Source: a virus
Reading direction: 5' to 3' (one strand)
Virus record (IMG/VR): IMGVR_UViG_3300028920_000054
Span: 1 to 64,000 of that record
Length of the DNA stretch: 64,000 nt
Under the pieces are notes generated by a model. The model saw nothing but the letters and a program-made list of their open reading frames with translations. It made no database searches and was not told the origin of the DNA. Of this stretch, positions 56,001 to 64,000 are shown in pieces; the first letter of the stretch is position 1, and every line of letters starts with the position of its first letter. The position numbers were made by a program, and so were the translations under genes.

Positions 56001-58501
56001 TTCAAGTTTCATCATCTACTATTGGGAGTATGCAAGCTGCATGGGATAAGTTTAATAAGTTATCGTATCTTGGATTCGATAAGGTTCTTGATACACTGAC
56101 CTTTGGGTTTACATCATGGGCAAACAAGATCGTATCTAATTTTGTTGACAGCATCTTTGGTGGTGGTACAACCAAGAAGGTCACTGGTTCTGGCCTAGCA
56201 ACTAACGCAGCTACCATAGCATCTCTTCAGGGGGGTGGAGGAATCGGCGCTCAGCAATTTGTTGATATCAAGAAAACAACTGAAGGTGGGTGGTTCAGTT
56301 CCGACAAGACAGAAAGATATACAAGATATTATGAGCTTGACGAAGATGTTTCTCGCCTTTTAGACCAAGTCTTCCAAAACATTGGTTCTACTCTTATAGA
56401 ATTAACCACTTCGCTCGGTGCTGACATGGAAAACACGCTTAACTATGTCTTTGAAGGTGGAAAGCTTGACCTAAAGGGTTTGGATGCAGAAGGTGTAAAT
56501 AAAGCATTAACTGAATATTTTTCTGCAATTGGTGATACGGCAGCAGGAGCTTTGTTCGGCGACCTGATAAACGTTTACCAACAGGTTGGAGAAGGGTTGT
56601 TGGAAACGGCAACTAGACTTGTTGTTGATAAGGCTGTTGTTGTTGATACTTTGGGCATGATAGGGCAATCGTTCACCGGAACGATACCAGAAATAATAAG
56701 TTTTTCAGAATCCATTATAGGTATAGCTGGAGACCTTGAAACTTTTAGGGAAAGCGCTGAAACATATTATGACAAGTTCTTCACTGATTCCGAAAAACAA
56801 CTTCGTATTCAAGATCAATTGACTGCAACCTTCACCGATTTGGATATGGTTTTACCCACCACAAGAGATGGCTTCAGGGCTCTCGTAGAAGGTCTTGATT
56901 TAACCACAGAAAGTGGAAAAGAGGCTCTAGTTGTTTTGCTTTCAGCATCGGAAGCGGCTGATACTTATTATTCAACCATTGAAGATATTACATCTGCAAT
57001 GTTGTCTTCTACGGAAGATATTATTAGTGCGCATGAATTATCTGATTATGACTTGTTAATTAAAAACGCCACTGATTGGAGAGACACACAATTGGACGCA
57101 TGGGCTTCTATTGAAGGCTCTGTGGATGTTGACACCTATGTCGCTGGTATTGATAGAATTGATACTGCATTTGGTTATATGCTTGATGACATTGAGCAAG
57201 ACGTGATTACTACTGCTGCCAACCTGTCAAATTCGCTTGCATCTTCTATAGGTTCACTTAAATACGGACAGAGCTATGGATATGCCGAAACGCTTGCAGC
57301 AAACCTAGACAACATAGCTTCCATGACAGGTCTTCCGGTTGAATATCAGCAATACCTTGTTGAACAGGCTACAGAATACTACAATATGCAAATGGCGGCA
57401 CTTGCAGCATCACAGTCGGCAGCAAGCGCATCCCAAAGCACCGCAAACTATGCCAAGGATGCAGCCAAAACACAACTGGAAGCACTTAAAGAACTTGAAA
57501 AGACCATAGAAACGTGGAAGGATACATATGACGATATTGCCGCACAGGTCTTGGGTTATAAAACAACTACCGCAAATCCTCAGGATGCAATAGAACGATT
57601 AGGAATAGCAAAGGGCGCAATCACAGACCTTCTTGGCGGAATGACTGCTGCGGAATACGTTGCTTCGTTCGGGTCAGTTGAAGACCAAGCACAAGCTGCA
57701 AAAACACTTCAGGAACTTTATGACAACTATCTGTCATTGGCACAGGAAGCATACCAACGCCCATCCACAGAATATCAACAGATTTACGCTGAAGTCATAG
57801 GCGAATTAACAAGCATAATTGGCTACATGGAAGAATACGCAACCCTTGAGTGGGAAGTGGCTATCGACCAGCTTGACGCACTCAGGGAAATACGTGACGC
57901 AATCGAAGCCCTAGAACTCATAGTTAATGTTGATGGTGGAACCGGAGGAGGGGGCGGTGGTGGCGGTGGTGGTGGCGGTAGCGCCGAAATCGAAATGCCT
58001 GAATGGTTAATTGGGCAATGGGAAACAATCACGACAGCTTACCAAAACGCATTAAGAGCCGGTGAAGTTGGAAAGGTTTATGATGTTTCTGCACAGTGGG
58101 GGCCTGGCGCAACCGAAACCTTCTATCCCGGTAATATTATGAACCTCATAGCCCAAGGTGAATCAATGTGGTTCACTCCACAGGATAGTATTTGGGACAT
58201 ATTCAAAAAGTACCCAATAATAGCAGAGGGGTGGGAAAAGCAGTTTGGTGGTTATAAGTTAGGCACTAATTATGTACCTGAAACAGGACTCGCTTACGTA
58301 CATGAAGGTGAACAAATCATTCCTGCCGGATATGATTACCCTGAACTTGCTGTTGGTGGGGTAGAGGTAAACTTCAACATTACTATAAACGGAAACGATA
58401 AACCAAAGGAAGTCGCAAAAGAAGTCAGGGTTGAAGTCGAAAACTTCATGCGTTCTTCTTTGGGAAGAAAACTAACACAGCAAACGGCTAGGGGTCGCTA
58501 A
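53009..58501 (+). CDS. Tail tape measure protein
   Basis: A 1830-residue protein, the largest gene here. Residues about 100-330 match the TP901-type tape-measure core (MDFEQEMARVRGVMRAS, ESTVWTASEAANALRYLAMAGFSAKESL, IGTLSQSGIKAGIAGRGLQMAF). Long coiled-coil regions follow (about 610-860), then an Ala/Gly-rich middle, poly-Gly hinges (GGGGGGSL, and a run of about 12 Gly near 1650) and a C-terminal Asn-rich end. It sets tail length; at roughly 0.15 nm per residue the tail would be about 270 nm. Confidence 0.93.
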   Translation: MAGVRFSIDTSGVSTGANKAVKEFERIGAAALKTETQIKKLEASMGISGAKMQGAAKQTDAATKATKNYGNAANLAATSQAKLAKATQSSHDKLVTFVRSVASTAATLMILDRVLTKVAADMKIGMDFEQEMARVRGVMRASVSEFNALSKAARLAGESTVWTASEAANALRYLAMAGFSAKESLLSLSGVLNLALIGELDLGRATDIASDSLRAMNLEADQMNRVVDVFTGTITRSNTNIEMMGDAMKFAAPLGAQLGYTIEQLSAMIGTLSQSGIKAGIAGRGLQMAFIKTSDAAKKLGLSVDANLIDVIKALAQQEVSATEISKMFGARALKTVLVLKSNIFQYERFANTLKHVGGESQAYIDQLDTMEVALTKLNSMIASIKIDIYMHYLTSLKNATKDLTKFLGDNRKTIELSIIASFKLAKILGEGGVLFIAYKLLTKTVGTSSVALRWWNASLAGTIAISKYAVKSLFTLKGAFQGLFAFLVGWEIGKYLRENFLEARIAGVVAVDLIMKAWINLKYAVLISWELISHTVKSVADSMVGFFNSAIEKIKSAFGTMLGWIADKVSYVTFMGDAAKSLKDVADGLKEIYTIEGHTKSMIFDDSSAMDKNQKSIRETVDAIKKLTDERKVALSEHQKIINAMVDETAKVDVLQKAEVKLMATIEDHTKDLWAFRTELVETTKDLLKYRDALTLEQKEKLYEKYAKEYQALYYGEKEYKLMMLDEEAEAVKEMLSKQITSKKAFALVSAQIDELISSKKRLLIIADLTQAASFYKDLIGFEDTYHDTMMKLIDEEQKRKAELYKDDVAAAKWAAQEKGKLEQDLFEKKTKYIAEGFGELASAFSDIAGLYDDGSSAARRWQEASKVMEMAQKAVAVVNAVAAIANQGLGDPYTAFARIAAMTAAMASLLSTIGESVGGGGGGGSLSASSLTASTVLGAEAGTGSESTTKSWELLEDTYNMEYRELSGIYNEMKDLNKNISGLVSSIFRTGSLDNFQVSSSTIGSMQAAWDKFNKLSYLGFDKVLDTLTFGFTSWANKIVSNFVDSIFGGGTTKKVTGSGLATNAATIASLQGGGGIGAQQFVDIKKTTEGGWFSSDKTERYTRYYELDEDVSRLLDQVFQNIGSTLIELTTSLGADMENTLNYVFEGGKLDLKGLDAEGVNKALTEYFSAIGDTAAGALFGDLINVYQQVGEGLLETATRLVVDKAVVVDTLGMIGQSFTGTIPEIISFSESIIGIAGDLETFRESAETYYDKFFTDSEKQLRIQDQLTATFTDLDMVLPTTRDGFRALVEGLDLTTESGKEALVVLLSASEAADTYYSTIEDITSAMLSSTEDIISAHELSDYDLLIKNATDWRDTQLDAWASIEGSVDVDTYVAGIDRIDTAFGYMLDDIEQDVITTAANLSNSLASSIGSLKYGQSYGYAETLAANLDNIASMTGLPVEYQQYLVEQATEYYNMQMAALAASQSAASASQSTANYAKDAAKTQLEALKELEKTIETWKDTYDDIAAQVLGYKTTTANPQDAIERLGIAKGAITDLLGGMTAAEYVASFGSVEDQAQAAKTLQELYDNYLSLAQEAYQRPSTEYQQIYAEVIGELTSIIGYMEEYATLEWEVAIDQLDALREIRDAIEALELIVNVDGGTGGGGGGGGGGGGSAEIEMPEWLIGQWETITTAYQNALRAGEVGKVYDVSAQWGPGATETFYPGNIMNLIAQGESMWFTPQDSIWDIFKKYPIIAEGWEKQFGGYKLGTNYVPETGLAYVHEGEQIIPAGYDYPELAVGGVEVNFNITINGNDKPKEVAKEVRVEVENFMRSSLGRKLTQQTARGR

Positions 58502-59307
58502 TGGCAATATTTACTTCAGGAGATATAATAACAGCATCTGCGGCAAGCATTACTGTACAATCAACCGCAACTGGTTTTGCCGCTGTTAATGTGATGAACC
58601 ACGCAAACCTTAAACGAAGGTGGCGTATGGATTCTGCAAGCATGTCTTCTATAAACCCTGTAATGTATATTGATATGGGTGTCGCAAAAACGGCTACCGC
58701 TGTTATATTAGACGATGTAAACTTTGATACGTGTTCTATATTAGGACACGCTTCAAGCCTTTCAACAGATTGGTCTGGTGCAACGTTTGCGACAACTGGA
58801 ATAACAATAAGTAAAGATGCTCAGGTGAACAGATATAAGGCATATATTCCCTTAGTGTCTTTTAATTATAGATTCTTGGCTATATGCGTTCCAGAAACGG
58901 CTACTGCGGTTGGCGACTATACAACAAAGTGGGAAATCGGAAGGGTTGGGATACTTGATTCAGGAAATGAAATGTCAACGAACATGAGTGAAGGATATGA
59001 ACGTGGTGCTGAACGAGCATACGAAGACCTTGAACTGAAGTCTGGACACGTTGAAAGGACAGAACGTGGGCCGATAAGGTGGGTGGGAACACTTATGTTT
59101 GGCAAGAGAAGCCTTACTTCTGAATCAGACCTTACGACACTTAACAATACAAATATATCAGATACCATAATTTTTTACGAAAACAACTGCATTACAACTG
59201 ACACATCAAAGGTGTATTTCTGTTTAAGGGACGACAACTATAAAGGAACATACACAATTCACGATATTATAACCGGAAGCTCGATAAGACTTAGAGAAAG
59301 AATATGA
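58501..59307 (+). CDS. Distal tail / tail-tip protein
   Basis: A 268-residue protein right after the tape measure, overlapping its stop by one base. The sequence ITASAASITVQSTATGFAAVNVMNHANLKRRWRM begins a beta-rich N-terminal sandwich; a domain with VLDDVNFDTCSIL and a C-terminal IHDIITGSSIRLRERI follow. Its place fits the distal tail protein ring that joins tape measure and fiber hub. No single motif is diagnostic. Confidence 0.65.
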   Translation: MAIFTSGDIITASAASITVQSTATGFAAVNVMNHANLKRRWRMDSASMSSINPVMYIDMGVAKTATAVILDDVNFDTCSILGHASSLSTDWSGATFATTGITISKDAQVNRYKAYIPLVSFNYRFLAICVPETATAVGDYTTKWEIGRVGILDSGNEMSTNMSEGYERGAERAYEDLELKSGHVERTERGPIRWVGTLMFGKRSLTSESDLTTLNNTNISDTIIFYENNCITTDTSKVYFCLRDDNYKGTYTIHDIITGSSIRLRERI

Positions 59308-61595
59308 ATCTTTTCTGCGAAATACACAGAAGTTCCGACGTTATATATGTTGCCCTTGAGGGTGGAACGTTTGATGGCGTTGACTATCGTGGTGATATAA
59401 TAGAAGACATTGAAGTTTCTAAGTCCATACCTGATGTTTTTTATGGTGTTGAACGAACCGAATCAATAACAATCAGACTAGCTAATGTCGATAATGGTGT
59501 TGACCCAACGTGGGATGAAATTGCAGCAGAGGAAGACCTTAGAACCTGTTGGGTTGTTTTAAAAAGAGATTCAAAGCACATTGCTACTGGTAATATAACA
59601 AATTACACGCTTGGCATTGAAGCGTCAATAACCATTGAACCACGTGATGATGAAATATTTGAAACGCTTTTTCCAAAAGGAATTGTTACAACAGACGTTT
59701 TTACCGATACAGCGATAAATATAGGAGAAGCAATACCTATAAACTTCGGATACTGTCGCAATGTTCCATGCCCGAATATTCAAAACAATACTGCTGACGA
59801 TCACTATGACTATCTAGTTGGATATGGCGTTGTCGAAGGACTGTGGATAGATCACACAAACGGAATGGGTGTAAAATGGGAAGATGGGTCGCTTGCATCT
59901 TCAACGCTGTACACTTTTTATGATGGTTCACAAGCATCCCCATTCGCAGGATATGCCTTTATTCGATTTACAGGAGAACAGCGTGGTTTTTCTAATGAAT
60001 TTTTAACCATTTATGCCGATGTAAAAGGACTTGAACTTGGCGGTTCTATAGCCAATAGAAATTTTTCAGATATAATAAAGGCAATTGCAAGCAACTCAAC
60101 TTGGGGACTTGAAGAATCGGTAAACCTGTCTTCTTTTGCAACGGCAGCATCTTCGCTTTCTACCGACGCATGGATGTGTGACGTTTCGCTTCATAGACAA
60201 ACAAAGGTTAGGGATTCAATTGATGACATTCTATTTGCCTGCCATTCATGGTTGTCAAAAAACGATTCAGATGAATGGGAGCTTACAGTAGATGGAATAG
60301 GTTCATCCGTAGCTTCGTTTGGGGAAAATGACGGATATTACAACAACTGTGATGTTCTTTCGTATGGCGTAACACCCTCTAACTCAACAATAAAAACAGC
60401 ATATCTGAATTACGATAATGGAGAAAAGCAGATATCAATAGCAGTGAACTCTACGTTCGGCGTTGACAAGACCTTTGAAACTGAATGTATCAGTGAAGAC
60501 GTAACTGCAAAAAAATTACTTTCCTATATATATGGAAGGTCGATTTATGCTGATAAGAAAATATCAATATTATGTGGAACAGATGCAACTGACGTAGATT
60601 GTGGAAACGTAATTGGTTTAAGTATATTAGATCGTTCGATTACAGACACAACTTACCGTGTTATTGGAACAACAAAAAAAACCATTCAAACAACACTTAA
60701 CTGTGAAGCATACGATTCAAGAATTTTCGACAGCCAAACGATAGCAACGCCAACAGCACAAAGTTCATCAGCCTATGTCGGACTACACGAATTTACTGGA
60801 ACTGGTTCATTAACTACAAACATTTCAATCACTAACCTGACTGGGAACGGAATAAAAACATCGCTACAAGTTGGGGAAGGCTTCGTTTTTGGTGAGGTTG
60901 GATATGTAAAATCGGACGGCAAGATATGGAAAGCTTCTGGAATAGACGATGCAAAAATGCCCGGACGATATATGTCGTTAGCCACCATTGGAGCAGACGA
61001 TAGTGGGCTGTTCCTCTGGAGGGGGTTTGTAAAAAACAACGCTTGGTCGTGGACAAAAGGAAGTATATTAAAGCTTGGAACGGAGGGAGCCATAGCACAG
61101 CAATCAACGGGCCAAATTGTCGGAATAGCAATAACCGAAACAGAAATAGACTTTAATCCACAGTTTATGTTCATGCCGGATACTGCAAGATATATAGCCG
61201 TTCCAGAATTAACAGTATCTATTTCATCGCTTGCTTCTTCAAGTGCATCCGCTGTTTACGCAACACCAATGTCTGATACTATCGAAGTTTCAGTTCAAGC
61301 TTTTGCGTCAGTCGGGACTCCATCGTTAGTGGTTTATAATAAACTTTCACCCGTTACACTTACAATAGCATCTCCATGCGTGGCTACATATGCATCTCAC
61401 GGGTTATCGGAAGAACATGAAATTTTCTTTTCCACGTTAGGGACCCTACCAACTGGAATTGTAGAAGATACTCATTACTTTGTAAAAGATAAAACAGATA
61501 ACACATTTAATGTTTCGGCTACCGCTGGCGGTGCGGCAATAAATACATCAGGCAGTCAGGGTGGAACACATAGCCTGTTCTACAAAGCGCCTTAA
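59304..61595 (+). CDS. Tail tip / receptor-binding hub protein
   Basis: A 763-residue protein. The N-terminal 330 residues (FCEIHRSSDVIYVALEGGTFDG; VEDIEVSKSIPDVFYGVERTESITIRLAN; ISILCGTDATDVDCGNVIGLSI further on) resemble tail hub/tip proteins, with later Ser/Thr-rich beta modules (VPELTVSISSLASSSASAV) that look like binding domains. C-terminus FNVSATAGGAAINTSGSQGGTHSLF is of a type often seen at the ends of phage tail and fiber proteins. It overlaps the distal tail gene by four bases. Confidence 0.65.
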   Translation: MNLFCEIHRSSDVIYVALEGGTFDGVDYRGDIIEDIEVSKSIPDVFYGVERTESITIRLANVDNGVDPTWDEIAAEEDLRTCWVVLKRDSKHIATGNITNYTLGIEASITIEPRDDEIFETLFPKGIVTTDVFTDTAINIGEAIPINFGYCRNVPCPNIQNNTADDHYDYLVGYGVVEGLWIDHTNGMGVKWEDGSLASSTLYTFYDGSQASPFAGYAFIRFTGEQRGFSNEFLTIYADVKGLELGGSIANRNFSDIIKAIASNSTWGLEESVNLSSFATAASSLSTDAWMCDVSLHRQTKVRDSIDDILFACHSWLSKNDSDEWELTVDGIGSSVASFGENDGYYNNCDVLSYGVTPSNSTIKTAYLNYDNGEKQISIAVNSTFGVDKTFETECISEDVTAKKLLSYIYGRSIYADKKISILCGTDATDVDCGNVIGLSILDRSITDTTYRVIGTTKKTIQTTLNCEAYDSRIFDSQTIATPTAQSSSAYVGLHEFTGTGSLTTNISITNLTGNGIKTSLQVGEGFVFGEVGYVKSDGKIWKASGIDDAKMPGRYMSLATIGADDSGLFLWRGFVKNNAWSWTKGSILKLGTEGAIAQQSTGQIVGIAITETEIDFNPQFMFMPDTARYIAVPELTVSISSLASSSASAVYATPMSDTIEVSVQAFASVGTPSLVVYNKLSPVTLTIASPCVATYASHGLSEEHEIFFSTLGTLPTGIVEDTHYFVKDKTDNTFNVSATAGGAAINTSGSQGGTHSLFYKAP

Positions 61596-61604
61596 GGAGA
61601 AACC

Positions 61605-62300
61605 ATGTTAGATTTAAAAGAAGAACAAAAATTTAAAAATCTTAAAGATATGTGTCTAGAACTTAGAGTGCCACCGCCACCAGATGTGTTTATCCGTATG
61701 CAGGTACATGATAAAAACGGGGCGCTGGTTTCGGACAACAAGGAAAGGGCGCACTCTTTTACACGAAACTTCTGGAACATGATGTTTGGAATGGCAGGGG
61801 ACTCTGGGGGGGATGGGGGCTCTACTTTTGGTGCAGGGTATATGTCAAAGAAAACCACAGGTGGAGTCGTTTTTGGTTCTGCTAGTGGGTATGTGGAACG
61901 AAATGACGGCCTTTATGCTAGCTTAGGAGACTCTAGTACTGGAATTGTAATAGGAACTGACGATACAGCCTTTAACATAGATCAATACGCTTTGGGGGCA
62001 CAAATTGTCAACGGGGTTTCCACTGGCCAAATGAGCCACCTAGCGAGCACTTCTATGGGTATTCCAAGTTATGCAGCAACTACATGGAAAAGTACCCTCG
62101 AAAGAGTTTTTAATAACAATTCAGGAGGGGCAATAGTAGTCAAAGAAACCGGGCTATATTGGGATGGAACCATGTGGGGGAGTGGAAGTCCACAGATGAT
62201 TGAGCGAAATGTGCTCGTTGCCACTTCTACCGTTGCTGATGCGGCACAATTAACCGTGACATATGAAATAAGCATGGACTTTTCTGTTCCTGACGCATAA
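61605..62300 (+). CDS. Tail tip protein, unknown
   Basis: A 231-residue protein. An N-terminal helix (DLKEEQKFKNLKDMCLELR) precedes a beta-rich body with many Gly/Ser turns (GDSGGDGGSTFGAGYMSKKTTGG, KETGLYWDGTMWGSGSP). The Thr-Val-Thr end (AAQLTVTYEISMDFSV) is typical of tail fiber/tip domains. AAGGAG precedes ATG. It is the last gene of the tail operon before a promoter. Confidence 0.6.
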   Translation: MLDLKEEQKFKNLKDMCLELRVPPPPDVFIRMQVHDKNGALVSDNKERAHSFTRNFWNMMFGMAGDSGGDGGSTFGAGYMSKKTTGGVVFGSASGYVERNDGLYASLGDSSTGIVIGTDDTAFNIDQYALGAQIVNGVSTGQMSHLASTSMGIPSYAATTWKSTLERVFNNNSGGAIVVKETGLYWDGTMWGSGSPQMIERNVLVATSTVADAAQLTVTYEISMDFSVPDA

Positions 62301-62305
62301 AAGAC

Positions 62306-62334
62306 TTGACATTTCCAATAAAACATGATAGGCT
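62306..62334 (+). promoter_or_regulatory. Promoter P5
   Basis: TTGACA (62306-62311), 17 bases, TAGGCT (62329-62334), with TGA before the -10. Two bases before TTGACA are AC, as at 5188 and 18023. It drives the exported beta-helix gene. Confidence 0.7.
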
Positions 62335-62353
62335 AAATCAAAAAGGAAAAAAT

Positions 62354-63610
62354 ATGAAAAGGCTTATCACACCAATTTTATTTTTTGTTCTATCCACAGG
62401 ACTTGTTTTCGCAAACGACTATTCCGTTGAAACCAAAACCACTTCTGCAATCAACCACGTGATTCGTGAAGCAAGCAATAATGGTGGTGGTTCAGTGTGG
62501 CTATCGGGTGTTTATCAAAGCACAGAAAACATCGTAATGAGAAGCAATGTTACGCTCATTGGATATAATGCGAAGATAAACTGCGAACGAACTTCAGGTT
62601 CAGTAATTCAGGGGTCTAATGTAAAGAACGTTAAGATACTTGGAATTGAAATTGACGGTAACATGGAATGGCGTGGCGAATGGGACTGCAATAAGGATTA
62701 TTACGAAGGTCAGTACGTAAGCTATACCGCAGTAAGCGGAAAGGAAGATATCTATAGGGCATTAGCAGACAACCACAACAAGAATCCATCCACAGGTTAT
62801 TGGCAGAAGGGTTCTTCCATGAATGGAATTTTCATCTACGGCACTTCGGGAAGTTCCTTAATGGGTGACGTTCTGATAAGGGATGTAACTATAAAGAATA
62901 TACCAGCATACGGAATAGTGCTAAGGAATGGAACAAACGTAAGAATAGAAGACAGCGACTTTTCGTATTGTGGAAGTGCAAGTATTTGTTTTTTCAACGA
63001 AGTTCATAATGGAAAGGTAACGGGGAACAATTGTTTTCAGTCATATAAAGGTGGAATAAAGGGAAATAACGGTTCAGGAAACACAATATCATGCAACACC
63101 GTAAAGAACGATGAAATAACCACCTGCATAGCAGACGGAATAACCTACTATCCAAAAGGAAATAAGGATAATGTTATTTCTAATAACACAATAAGTTACA
63201 TTAATGACCACCACGGTATTCATGTTGGCGGTGATGGCGTTGTAGTAAGCGGAAACATTGTATCTCATTGCAACCGAAGCCATTGGGCCACCGTAAACAA
63301 CAAAAAGACCAAACCCTGTGGAATATACTTGGATACAAATAACGATTATACTCCGATAGAAAGTGCCACCATATTTGGCAATGTTATAAACAATGCGTTC
63401 TGTGATGGAATTAGACTTAATAACGGTAAAAACATAATTGGCTTTGGCAACGTAGTAACTAATTGTGAATATGGACTCAGGCTTTTTGATATACGTGGAG
63501 ATTCGTGCAGTGATGTGCGGTTTTTCTCAAACGATTTAGGTGGAAATTTACGTGGAAACGTCATTAATGGTTCAAGTGGAAGAAACGTGGAGATATACGA
63601 CAATGATTGA
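62354..63610 (+). CDS. Exported right-handed beta-helix protein with a CBM-like insert
   Basis: A 418-residue protein with a Sec signal peptide (MKRLITPILFFVLSTGLVFA) and a parallel beta-helix fold (VTLIGYNAKINCERTSG, VKILGIEIDGNM, SDFSYCGSASICFF, ISCNTVKNDEITTC). Residues about 98-138 carry WDCNKDYYEGQYVSYTA and NPSTGYWQKG, similar to a chitin-binding type 3/CBM5-12 module. It probably acts outside the cytoplasm on a polysaccharide. The sugar enzyme class (lyase, hydrolase) cannot be told. Own promoter at 62306. Confidence 0.75.
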   Translation: MKRLITPILFFVLSTGLVFANDYSVETKTTSAINHVIREASNNGGGSVWLSGVYQSTENIVMRSNVTLIGYNAKINCERTSGSVIQGSNVKNVKILGIEIDGNMEWRGEWDCNKDYYEGQYVSYTAVSGKEDIYRALADNHNKNPSTGYWQKGSSMNGIFIYGTSGSSLMGDVLIRDVTIKNIPAYGIVLRNGTNVRIEDSDFSYCGSASICFFNEVHNGKVTGNNCFQSYKGGIKGNNGSGNTISCNTVKNDEITTCIADGITYYPKGNKDNVISNNTISYINDHHGIHVGGDGVVVSGNIVSHCNRSHWATVNNKKTKPCGIYLDTNNDYTPIESATIFGNVINNAFCDGIRLNNGKNIIGFGNVVTNCEYGLRLFDIRGDSCSDVRFFSNDLGGNLRGNVINGSSGRNVEIYDND

Positions 63611-64000
63611 TTGGGAAGCGGCAAGAAAAAAACTAACATTGGAGTATTGTTACGACCATTTTCCTGATGTGCGGAAGATTGTCGATGAAGAATTTACTGT
63701 AGATGCTGTTGTTGAAACATGGTCAACCCATCCACCGGGATTTTATTTTGGTCAGACAGACGAATCTACACCAACGGAAGAGCCAATTGTTGAAACAGTG
63801 GTTGTAATCGAAGACCCCAAGGTCTACCTCAGCGACTACATTCCAGAACAATATATCCCAAAGTATTCAAGGGTGCAGATAAATGGATCGGGTGAACCAT
63901 GGAACTTTCAGGGGCGTGAAGGATATGTATGGTTAAAGCCTATCTACGCTGACATTCTGAGAGTAGCACTTCCTCGTTTATACAAAAAGTGCCCTCGCCA
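63603..64000 (+). CDS. Partial gene, unknown (runs off the window)
   Basis: ATG 63603 overlaps the previous stop by eight bases; the frame is open to the window edge (at least 132 residues). MIDWEAARKKLTLEYCYDH, then PPGFYFGQTDEST, VYLSDYIPEQYIPKYS and a conserved-looking VQINGSGEPWNFQGREGYVW. No family is recognised from the visible part. Continuation beyond 64000 is needed. Confidence 0.6.
   Translation, partial: MIDWEAARKKLTLEYCYDHFPDVRKIVDEEFTVDAVVETWSTHPPGFYFGQTDESTPTEEPIVETVVVIEDPKVYLSDYIPEQYIPKYSRVQINGSGEPWNFQGREGYVWLKPIYADILRVALPRLYKKCPR

Overview
The window is part of the genome of a long-tailed siphovirus-like phage (or prophage). It holds terminase, portal, scaffold, an SU10/DUF5309-type capsid gene, a head-tail connector series, a tail tube gene, a frameshifted tail chaperone and a 1830-residue tape measure gene. 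No sheath or contractile baseplate gene is visible, so a non-contractile tail is inferred. All genes but one run on the + strand, many with 1-20 base overlaps, GTG/TTG starts are common, and TGA is used as a stop. Promoters of the TTGACA-17-TATNNN type, Sec signal peptides and a lipobox point to a bacterial host. The host cannot be named from the sequence. The exception is a truncated TnpB (IS200/IS605 type) gene running off the left edge on the - strand.

Layout: 1-300, left end of a tnpB element; 305-1035, two small Ig/Fn3-like proteins, the first with a signal peptide; 1.1-5.2 kb, terminase and portal; 5.2-7.6 kb, HNH homing endonuclease, tRNA-Pro, tRNA-Thr and a small metallopeptidase; 7.7-33.6 kb, a very large glycan-building cassette; 34.4-40.7 kb, scaffold, capsid, decoration and other structural proteins; 40.7-42.6 kb, lysis-like genes; 42.6-46.3 kb, a beta-helix protein with about 50 copies of a 14-residue repeat; 46.4-52.1 kb, connectors, tail terminator and tail tube, with a glycosyltransferase-TPR gene in between; 52.2-62.3 kb, tail chaperone, tape measure and tail tip; 62.3-64.0 kb, an exported beta-helix protein with its own promoter and a partial gene.

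The cassette is the striking part and lies between portal and scaffold, normally close neighbours. It encodes a nearly complete route to fucose (Gmd, Fcl, GT10 fucosyltransferase), a possible branch to a 4-amino sugar (DegT aminotransferase on the Gmd product), an APS-kinase-like enzyme with two sulfotransferases and a PAPS-reductase-like protein, several GT2/GT4 glycosyltransferases, about five methyltransferases, a GNAT and a hexapeptide acyltransferase, a PIG-L deacetylase, two nucleotidyltransferases (one fused to a HAD phosphatase), two SGNH-like proteins and a radical-SAM/SPASM-like protein. The simplest reading is a phage that builds and decorates a fucosylated, possibly sulfated glycan, either on its own virion or on the host surface.

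Other points: a CgeB-like glycosyltransferase split by about 2.56 kb of small genes, a classic -1 slippery site for the tail chaperone, a family of similar promoters, and two tRNAs that both lack canonical D-loop/T-loop contact bases.
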